Assembly (NCBI GenBank): GCA_947380915.1
Contig: CANCSY010000057.1
Location: forward strand, 1-14,678
Direction of reading: 5' to 3'
DNA from: Beijerinckiaceae bacterium
GTDB taxonomy: Bacteria > Pseudomonadota > Alphaproteobacteria > Rhizobiales > Beijerinckiaceae
Length of the DNA stretch: 14,678 nucleotides
Shown here: positions 6,961 to 12,470 of the stretch, piece after piece
Layout: each line of letters starts with the position of its first letter
How positions within the stretch are numbered: the first letter of the stretch is position 1
Translations under genes and position numbers: made by a program
The notes under the pieces: model-generated
Told to the model about the DNA's origin: nothing
What the model saw: only the letters and a program-made list of their open reading frames with translations
Databases searched by the model: none

Positions 6961-8112
6961 TCAGCGCGACTTCAGGCCCATGAGATTGGCGAGAAGGTTT
7001 CGCTGCGTCTGCGAGGTTCCCGCCGCGATGGTGGCGGAGCGGGAGTCCCGGAAGTAGCGCTGCATGTCGAACTCTTCGTTCAGGCCGTAGCCGCCCATGA
7101 TCTGCACGCCCATGTTCGCGAGCTTCGCATACATTTCGGAGGTGTAGAGCTTGGCTTGTGTGATCTCCCGCAGCGCCTCCCTTTGCCGGGCGGCGAGCCA
7201 GGCCGCGCGCCACATCAGCAATTTGCCCGCCTCCAGCTCGCTTTGCATGTCGGCCAGCATATGGCCGATGGCCTGGAAGGAGCCGATGGGCTGGCCGAAC
7301 TGCACCCGCTCGCCCGCATATTTCACGGCGAGGTCGAGCACCGCCTGGGCGCCGCCGCAATTGCCCGCCGCCGAGACCGCACGCTCATACTGCAAGCCCC
7401 CCATCAGGCAGTCCCAGCCGCCCCCTTCGCCGCCGATGACGCGGTCGACGGGCACGGGCGCATCACGCAGGAAAACTTCGTAGGTGCCCACCGTGCGGCG
7501 GCCGAGCATGCCGAGCTTGCGAAGCTCCACCCCCGGCGCGTCATTGTCGATGAGCAAATGGGTGATGCCCTTGCGATAATGCACGGTCTTGTCGGTCTTC
7601 ACATAGGCGCAGATGACGCTGTTTTTCAGCCCGGCGCCGGTGGTCCAGAGCTTCTGCCCGTTGACGATATATCGATCGCCCTCGCGCACCGCCATGGTGT
7701 GGATATTGCCGACATCCGAGCCAGCGTCGGGCTCGGAAATGCCGATGGAGAATTTGACGCTTCCATCCAGCAGGCGCGGCAGCCAATGGGCGCGCTGTTC
7801 GGGCGTGCCCTTGCGCAGCACGTTGAGGCCACAGAAAATGCTACCCGCAAAGGCCATGGTGAGATCGGTCGAGACGCGCGACAGTTCATAGATGACCAGC
7901 GCCAGATCCACGGCGTCGCCGCCAAGGCCCCCGACTTCCGTTGGGAAGGGCAGGCGCAGCAGCCCCGCCTCAACCCAGGCCTGATAGAGATCCTCGGGAA
8001 AGCTGCGGTCGCGGTCCCATTTGCGCACGGATTCTGCGGGCGCATGGCGCGCCATGAGCTTGATGACGCTGTCGCGCAGCATCTCCTGCTCTTCGGTGAA
8101 GTCGAAGTTCAT
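6961..8112 (-). CDS. Acyl-CoA dehydrogenase, isovaleryl/long-chain type active-site layout
   Basis: This 383-residue FAD flavoenzyme catalyses alpha,beta-dehydrogenation of an acyl-CoA, passing electrons to electron-transfer flavoprotein. Signatures are ISEPDAGSD (125-133) in the middle domain and MGGYGLNEEFDMQRYFRD (339-356) near the C-terminus. At the position where medium- and short-chain enzymes carry the catalytic base (the Glu of an EGT motif) this protein reads IAAGTSQTQR (362-371), with no Glu. A Glu is instead found in LQYERAVSA (240-248), Glu243, matching the relocated catalytic Glu of isovaleryl-CoA and long-chain acyl-CoA dehydrogenases, so it should be active. The start follows the acyl-CoA synthetase stop by 7 bases, and its GAGGG ribosome site (8117-8121) overlaps that stop. 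It is the last gene of the operon. The relocated base hints at a branched or bulky substrate, not proven. Confidence 0.95.
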   Translation of the reverse strand: MNFDFTEEQEMLRDSVIKLMARHAPAESVRKWDRDRSFPEDLYQAWVEAGLLRLPFPTEVGGLGGDAVDLALVIYELSRVSTDLTMAFAGSIFCGLNVLRKGTPEQRAHWLPRLLDGSVKFSIGISEPDAGSDVGNIHTMAVREGDRYIVNGQKLWTTGAGLKNSVICAYVKTDKTVHYRKGITHLLIDNDAPGVELRKLGMLGRRTVGTYEVFLRDAPVPVDRVIGGEGGGWDCLMGGLQYERAVSAAGNCGGAQAVLDLAVKYAGERVQFGQPIGSFQAIGHMLADMQSELEAGKLLMWRAAWLAARQREALREITQAKLYTSEMYAKLANMGVQIMGGYGLNEEFDMQRYFRDSRSATIAAGTSQTQRNLLANLMGLKSR

Positions 8113-8119
8113 GGCGCCC

Positions 8120-10222
8120 TCAATTCATCACGATGAGCGCATCAAGGGCGAGCGCGCCCTCGCCCTGCGCATAGACATTCACCGGATTCACATCGATTTC
8201 GACAATGCGCGGATCAGCCTGCATCAGCGCGCCGATGGATGCCGCGATCTGCGCGATGGCGTCGACATCACGGGGCGCCGAGCCGCGCAACCCGCCCATG
8301 AGGGCCGCGCCCTTGAGTTGGCCGAGCGCCGCGACGATCTCGGTCTTGCTCGCTTGTGCGGGCAGCAGGCGGGCGTCGTGCAGGGCCTCGGTCCAGACGC
8401 CGCCAAGGCCCACGACGATCACCGGTCCCCAGAGCGGATCGCGCCTGGCGCCCACGATCATCTCCAGCCCGCCGCGCGGCGCCATGCGCTCGACAAGCAC
8501 GCCATCCAAAGTCAGCGAGCCATCATAGGCGCGCACATTGGCGAGGAGTCGGCCATGGGTTTCCACCAGCGCCGCTTCATCGGCCACGCCGACGATCACC
8601 CCGCCCGCCTCGCTCTTGTGCGCCAGCGCATCGGCCTGCGCCTTGATGGCGACGGGATAGCCGATGCGCGCGGCGATGGCGCGGGCCTCGTCCAGATCGC
8701 GCGCAAGGCCGCCTTTGGGGGTGGCTATACCCAGCCCGTTCAGAATCTCCTTGCCGCGCCATTCGGCGACAGGCCCACGGGTTTCGAGTGCTAGCGGGCT
8801 GGCGGAAGGCGCAGGTTCATGGGCCTGTGGTTGCAGGCGGCCATGGGCCGAAAGCCGCGCCAGCGCCCGCAAGGCGCGATCAGGCGAGCGGAAGAAGGGG
8901 ATGCCGCTCTCGCGCATTTCTTCCATGAATTGCGGATCGAGCGGGTAATCATCGCCCATGTAGACGACAGCCACGGGCTTGGAGGTCGCCGCCAGCACGG
9001 GCCGCATGGCGCGCCATTTGTTGAGCTGTTGCGGCTTGCCGCCGCCCATGGCGGCCACCAGCAGAAAGCCCACCTTCGGCTCATCCAGCAGCGCAGCGGC
9101 GGCGTCGCCAAACAGGCTCGGCTTCTGCATGCCCGCCGCCGTGATATCGAGGGGATTGTCGATGGCGGCGAAGGAGGGCAGCACCGCGCGCAAGGCGTCA
9201 TGTGTGCTTTGCGAGAGCTCCGGCAGATCGAGACCGATCTCCTCGCAGAAATCGAGTGAAAAGCCCCGCAGCGCGCCCGAATTGCTGAGCACGCCCACGC
9301 CTCCGGTCACCGGCCTTGGGTAGCGCGTCGCAAGCGTCGTCACATCGAAAAGCTCGTCGAGCCCGCCGACCACGATGACGCCCTCGCGCTCCACACAGGC
9401 GCGCATGATGGCGTGATCGCCCGCCAGCGCCCCGGTATGGGATTTCGCAGCCTCGCGTGCGCGAAAACTCTGGCCGGGATGCAGCAGCACGATGGGCTTG
9501 GCGGCTGCCCGCGCCCGGCGGGCCAGCATCAGAAAGCGCTGGGGATCACGGATCTGCTCCACAAAGAGCGAGAAGGCGCTGATCGAGGGATCTTCAATCA
9601 GCAGATCGAGATAATCCTCCGCGCTCAGCACCGCTTCATTGCCGGTGGAGACCGATTGGGCCACCGCCACGCCGCGCCCCATGAGGGCGTAGCGGATATT
9701 GCCCTGCATGGCGCCGCTCTGGGCGACCACGCAGACACCGGGACCCTTGGTTGGCAATGGCTCGACCGGTTCGAAGGTGAGCGGCACGCCATCGGCGTAG
9801 TTGACGCAACCAATGCAATTGGGGCCGAGCACGACCATATTGGCGTCGCGCGCGACCCTGGCGAAGGCCGCCTGCGCCTGCGCGCCCGCCTCGTCCTGCT
9901 CACTGAAGCCGGAGGCGAAGACCACCACGCCGCCCACGCCCCGCCGGGCGCAGGCCTCGATGGATTCCAGCACCGCCTGCGCGGGCACGATGAGCACCAG
10001 CGCATCGACGCCCATGGGCAAATCATCGATGGAGGGAACGCAGGGCACGCCGTCGATCTCGGCCCGGCTTCGGCTGACGAAATGCAGCGCGCCCGCATAG
10101 GCGAAGCGCCGCAGGTTCACCAGCACATTGTTGCCGACCGAGAGCGGCTCTGGCGAGGCGCCGACCACGGCGATGGACCGGGGCCGCAACAGCCGCGCGA
10201 GCGGGGAACGCAAGTCGGTCAT
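8120..10222 (-). CDS. Fused NDP-forming acyl-CoA synthetase
   Basis: This 700-residue single-chain member of the ADP/NDP-forming acetyl-CoA synthetase superfamily makes an acyl-CoA from acid, CoA and ATP through phosphohistidine intermediates. Domains in order: CoA-binding Rossmann domain (about 8-130, starting SIAVVGAS at 16-23), succinyl-CoA-ligase-like domains (about 160-460) with the phospho-His loop KSHTGALAG (260-268, His262), a Pro/Ala-rich linker (about 462-480), and a C-terminal ATP-grasp domain (about 485-700) with HKSEAGGVIVGV (535-546) and EIDVNPV (676-682). The alpha and beta parts are fused as in feruloyl-CoA synthetase FerA of Sphingobium, which I recall belongs to this superfamily. 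Its ATG is 3 bases after the crotonase stop and it precedes the acyl-CoA dehydrogenase by 7 bases. The pairing suggests it activates the acid whose CoA ester the neighbours process; substrate unproven. Confidence 0.93.
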   Translation of the reverse strand: MTDLRSPLARLLRPRSIAVVGASPEPLSVGNNVLVNLRRFAYAGALHFVSRSRAEIDGVPCVPSIDDLPMGVDALVLIVPAQAVLESIEACARRGVGGVVVFASGFSEQDEAGAQAQAAFARVARDANMVVLGPNCIGCVNYADGVPLTFEPVEPLPTKGPGVCVVAQSGAMQGNIRYALMGRGVAVAQSVSTGNEAVLSAEDYLDLLIEDPSISAFSLFVEQIRDPQRFLMLARRARAAAKPIVLLHPGQSFRAREAAKSHTGALAGDHAIMRACVEREGVIVVGGLDELFDVTTLATRYPRPVTGGVGVLSNSGALRGFSLDFCEEIGLDLPELSQSTHDALRAVLPSFAAIDNPLDITAAGMQKPSLFGDAAAALLDEPKVGFLLVAAMGGGKPQQLNKWRAMRPVLAATSKPVAVVYMGDDYPLDPQFMEEMRESGIPFFRSPDRALRALARLSAHGRLQPQAHEPAPSASPLALETRGPVAEWRGKEILNGLGIATPKGGLARDLDEARAIAARIGYPVAIKAQADALAHKSEAGGVIVGVADEAALVETHGRLLANVRAYDGSLTLDGVLVERMAPRGGLEMIVGARRDPLWGPVIVVGLGGVWTEALHDARLLPAQASKTEIVAALGQLKGAALMGGLRGSAPRDVDAIAQIAASIGALMQADPRIVEIDVNPVNVYAQGEGALALDALIVMN

Positions 10223-10225
10223 GGA

Positions 10226-11074
10226 TCAATCCCGACGATAGGCGCCAAGGCCCGGGCGGTAGGACTTCTCGTCCAGGAACTGTTTCATGCCCTTGTCGGC
10301 GCCCCGCTCGGGATCCATGAACTTCGTCTGGTCGGATTTCGAGGCGAGATACTCGGCCGCCGCGTCCCACGACATTTCGCGGGTATAGTGATAGGCTGTC
10401 TTGCAGGCGCGCAGCACATTCGGGTTCTTCTCGATCAGCTTCTTGGCGATGGCGGTCGTCTTGGCCACGAGCTGGTCCTTGGGCACGGCGAAATTGACGA
10501 TGCCGATATCCTCCGCCGTGCGCCCGTCGAACGTGTCGCCGGTGAGGATGTAATAGAGCGCCTTGCGCTGGGAGAGGGCCATGGCGACCGATTTCGTCAC
10601 GATGCCCGCGGGAATGATGCCCCAGTTGATTTCCGAAAGGCCGAAGGTCGCGTCCTCGTCCGCCACCGCAAGATCGCAGGCCAGCAGCACCTGAAAGGCG
10701 CCGCCAAAGCACCAGCCATTGACCATGGCGATGGTGGGCTTGGGATAATGCATCATGCGCCGCCACTGCCAGGCGGCGTTGGCGCGATAGAGGCGTTCAC
10801 GCAAGATGGGCGGGCCAGCGTCCATCTCGCGGAAATATTCCTTGAGATCCTGTCCGGCGGAGAAAGCGTCGCCGGCGCCGGTGATGACCACGCAGCGCGC
10901 GCTCTCCTCCATCTCCAGAACATCCATCACCTGCACCATTTCGAAGACGATGCCGGGATTGAAGGCGTTGCGCTTGGAGGGCCGGTTGAGCGTGACCCAA
11001 GCGATGCCATCCTCGACCTTCACGAGGACATTCTGCTGGGGCAGGGACGCGAGTCCCGTGGGGGTATCGGTCAT
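10226..11074 (-). CDS. Crotonase-fold enzyme close to hydroxycinnamoyl-CoA hydratase-lyase, with altered substrate pocket
   Basis: This 282-residue enoyl-CoA hydratase/isomerase-fold protein strongly resembles the feruloyl/p-coumaroyl-CoA hydratase-lyase of Pseudomonas (HCHL) from end to end: DLKEYFREMDAGP (77-89), PTIAMVNGWCFGG (113-125), ATFGLSEINWGI (142-153) and GMKQFLDEKSYRPGLGAY (262-279). The oxyanion-hole glycines and the catalytic acid Glu148 (HCHL Glu143) are present, and Tyr80 matches HCHL Tyr75. However, HCHL Ser123 is Gln128 here, and Tyr239, which contacts the substrate's phenolic hydroxyl, is Ala244 (from a recalled reference sequence). It should therefore hydrate, and perhaps retro-aldol cleave, an enoyl-CoA lacking a para-hydroxyl. 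It is the first gene of the operon, with a strong ribosome site. The generic alternative is an ordinary enoyl-CoA hydratase; I am confident of the HCHL-like subfamily, less of the lyase step. Confidence 0.9.
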   Translation of the reverse strand: MTDTPTGLASLPQQNVLVKVEDGIAWVTLNRPSKRNAFNPGIVFEMVQVMDVLEMEESARCVVITGAGDAFSAGQDLKEYFREMDAGPPILRERLYRANAAWQWRRMMHYPKPTIAMVNGWCFGGAFQVLLACDLAVADEDATFGLSEINWGIIPAGIVTKSVAMALSQRKALYYILTGDTFDGRTAEDIGIVNFAVPKDQLVAKTTAIAKKLIEKNPNVLRACKTAYHYTREMSWDAAAEYLASKSDQTKFMDPERGADKGMKQFLDEKSYRPGLGAYRRD

Positions 11075-11082
11075 GGAAGCTT

Positions 11083-11089
11083 CCTCCTT
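11083..11089 (-). promoter_or_regulatory. Strong Shine-Dalgarno site of the crotonase gene
   Basis: AAGGAGG on the minus strand sits 8 bases before ATG 11074. It is the best ribosome site in the window and supports this ATG and high translation of the operon's first gene. Confidence 0.85.
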
Positions 11090-11104
11090 GAAAATGTTGA
11101 GCCT

Positions 11105-11133
11105 GTTATGCCGGGGGAGGGACGCCGGGCCAA
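11105..11133 (-). promoter_or_regulatory. Candidate sigma-70-type promoter of the crotonase/acyl-CoA synthetase/dehydrogenase operon
   Basis: On the minus strand TTGGCC (11128-11133) and CATAAC (11105-11110) each match four of six bases of the -35 and -10 consensus and are separated by exactly 17 bases. Initiation would fall near 11098, giving a leader of about 23 bases that includes the ribosome site. The region lies between the small membrane gene and the crotonase gene, so the operon could be transcribed independently. No experimental support. Confidence 0.4.
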
Positions 11134-11161
11134 GTGGTTTTTTAGGCCCCGCCGAGACCGC

Positions 11162-11359
11162 CTAACGGAGCCAGGCGCTGGCGAAGTGATACAGCGTCAA
11201 CACCACCAGAATGGTCGCGATCCCCGCCGAGAGGTAGCCGACTTGCTTGTTGAAATTCGAGACCGCAAGGCGCACACCCGAATGACGCTTGAACACAAGC
11301 GACTTCACAAGAAGGAAAACCGGCAAGGCGCTCACGAGGAACAATGCGATTTTGATCAC
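11162..11359 (-). CDS. Small two-helix membrane protein, function unknown
   Basis: This 65-residue protein has a first hydrophobic helix at about residues 3-22, a basic loop (KRHSGVRLAVSNFNKQ, 24-39) and a second hydrophobic helix at about 40-63, ending in WLR. The loop charge predicts both ends outside and the loop in the cytoplasm by the positive-inside rule. The start is GTG 11359; an in-frame TGA seven codons upstream leaves little alternative. A weak GAAAG lies about nine bases ahead, within a small CTTTC-GCCT-GAAAG stem. Third positions are strongly G/C, as in the neighbours, which supports real coding. It lies 87 bases ahead of the crotonase gene and downstream of the dioxygenase terminator, so it may have its own promoter. 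I do not recognise the family and assign no function. Confidence 0.65.
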   Translation of the reverse strand: MIKIALFLVSALPVFLLVKSLVFKRHSGVRLAVSNFNKQVGYLSAGIATILVVLTLYHFASAWLR

Positions 11360-11411
11360 GATGGATTGCTTTCAGGCGAAAGGGCGCCAGTGACGACCGA
11401 CAAAACGAACG

Positions 11412-11452
11412 CTCGAAAACCAAACCTCGACAGGTCGGGGAACCTGCCGAGG
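11412..11452 (-). terminator. Rho-independent terminator after the TfdA-like dioxygenase gene
   Basis: On the minus strand an 11-base-pair stem (CCTCGGCAGGT / ACCTGTCGAGG, arms 11442-11452 and 11425-11435, loop of six) is followed by TTTGGTTTTCG. In the minus-strand RNA every position pairs, one as G-U; in plus-strand RNA that pair would be an A-C mismatch. Both this asymmetry and the T-rich tail show it acts for minus-strand transcripts. It lies about 29 bases after the dioxygenase stop and separates that gene from the small membrane gene. Confidence 0.75.
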
Positions 11453-11480
11453 CGCAAGACAAGGCTCTGCCGCACGTCTA

Positions 11481-12380
11481 TCAGGCGATCAGCGAATCGC
11501 CTGCCTCGATCCGCTTTTCGCGGCAGGTCGTGCGCCGCATGTCGCGCACCAGATTACGATCATCGAAGGGCGTCGCCCGGTGCATGGTCGCCAGGTTGTC
11601 CCAGATGAGCACGTCGCCACGCCGCCATTTGTGCGCATAGACGAAGCGCGGCTGGACCGCGAAATCCATCAATTCCTTGATCAGGGCGCGCGCCTTGTCG
11701 CGGGGATAGCCGACAATGTCGCTGGCGTGGGAGGCCAGATAGAGGGCCTTGCGCCCGGAGGGCGCGTGAACATGGGCAAGCTTGTGCCGCGCGGGTGGGC
11801 GCGTCACGCGCTCTTCCTCGGTCGGCTCCGGGCCTCCGCCCTGAACGCGGCTGTACCAGTAGGAATGTTCGACGACCAGATCTTCAAGCTCGGTCTTGCG
11901 CGCCTGCGGCAGTTCATCCCACGCGGCGCGCATATCGGTGAATTCCGTGTCTGCGCCGCTATCGGGGGTGATGTGGCCCACCAGCAGGGAATAGGTAGCG
12001 CGCACTTCGTAGAAACTCATGTCCGTATGCCACAGGCGATTGGCGCGCTTGTAGGCGAGGCGGCGATCCTCATCGGCATAGATTTCGCCGACATCGTTGA
12101 GATTGCTCTGATCGACGATCTCGGGATAGGGCAATCGCACTTCGGTACCGTTGATCTTGGGCGACTTGCCACGCTCCAGCGGCCCAAGCCGCGCGCTGAA
12201 GGCGATATGCTCCTCATTCGTGGGCGGATCGTCATGGCCGATGACGCAGACCACATGGGTCGCCAGCGCGGCGCGCACCTCGTTCATGGTCGCCTCATCA
12301 ACATCCCTGCGGATGTCCACGCCTGTCAGGCGCGCGGCGTAAAGCGGGTGCAGCGGTTCGATCCCGATCGTCACGATCAT
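11481..12380 (-). CDS. TfdA/TauD-family Fe(II)/2-oxoglutarate-dependent dioxygenase, TfdA-like
   Basis: This 299-residue non-haem iron oxygenase couples 2-oxoglutarate decarboxylation to oxidation of a substrate, often cleaving an ether or sulfonate/sulfate ester carbon. The iron triad is His118 and Asp120 in LWHTDMSF (116-123) and His267 in TMHRATPF (265-272). The spacing from Asp to distal His is 146 residues, the same as I recall for TfdA (Asp115, His262). DTEFTDMRAAWDELP (144-158) and RDMRRTT (279-285; Arg279, Arg283) match the TfdA segments for 2-oxoglutarate and substrate carboxylate binding. Similarity extends through EHSYWYSR, YLASHASDIVGYP and YAHKW. AAGGG five bases ahead supports the ATG at 12380. 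It is flanked by hairpins on both sides, so it is probably transcribed alone or by readthrough. Phenoxyalkanoate ether cleavage is the closest known role; the real substrate is unknown. Confidence 0.93.
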   Translation of the reverse strand: MIVTIGIEPLHPLYAARLTGVDIRRDVDEATMNEVRAALATHVVCVIGHDDPPTNEEHIAFSARLGPLERGKSPKINGTEVRLPYPEIVDQSNLNDVGEIYADEDRRLAYKRANRLWHTDMSFYEVRATYSLLVGHITPDSGADTEFTDMRAAWDELPQARKTELEDLVVEHSYWYSRVQGGGPEPTEEERVTRPPARHKLAHVHAPSGRKALYLASHASDIVGYPRDKARALIKELMDFAVQPRFVYAHKWRRGDVLIWDNLATMHRATPFDDRNLVRDMRRTTCREKRIEAGDSLIA

Positions 12381-12395
12381 CCTTCCCTTGAATTG

Positions 12396-12420
12396 CCCCC
12401 GACCGGGGGACTAGCCCCAA
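12396..12420 (-). promoter_or_regulatory. Two mutually exclusive G/C hairpins in the dioxygenase leader
   Basis: On the minus strand, shortly before the dioxygenase ribosome site, GGGG(CTAGT)CCCC and CCCCC(GGTC)GGGGG share the middle C run, so only one stem can form at a time. The second stem (12396-12409) ends about 8 bases before the AAGGG ribosome site. Such an arrangement could modulate translation or transcript stability, but the stems are short and runs of G and C can arise by chance. Confidence 0.25.
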
Positions 12421-12421
12421 A

Positions 12422-12451
12422 GCTCTTGTCTCCGCAAGGGGAGACAAGAGC
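12422..12451 (-). terminator. 12-base-pair perfect hairpin after the molybdopterin subunit gene; terminator or REP-like palindrome
   Basis: GCTCTTGTCTCC and GGAGACAAGAGC (arms 12422-12433 and 12440-12451, loop of six) form a perfect inverted repeat 19 bases beyond the stop at 12471. On the minus strand only TTT follows before a G run, so it is a weak intrinsic terminator; it may instead be a short dispersed palindrome of the kind with a CGCAAGGGG-type centre often seen between genes in Hyphomicrobiales, or an mRNA 3'-end stabiliser. Confidence 0.55.
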
Positions 12452-12470
12452 GGGAGCCACAGTCTTGCTG

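Noticed and set aside
11142..11462. 106-codon minus-strand frame overlapping the small membrane gene
   Set aside because: It crosses the dioxygenase terminator and is Cys/Ser/Arg-rich without structure; the overlapping 65-residue frame has proper helices and codon bias.
9413..11608. Very long plus-strand open frame (731 codons) running across three minus-strand genes and two intergenic regions
   Set aside because: It spans a promoter, a terminator and several real genes, and its composition is that of an antisense shadow. Length alone is not evidence in DNA this GC-rich.
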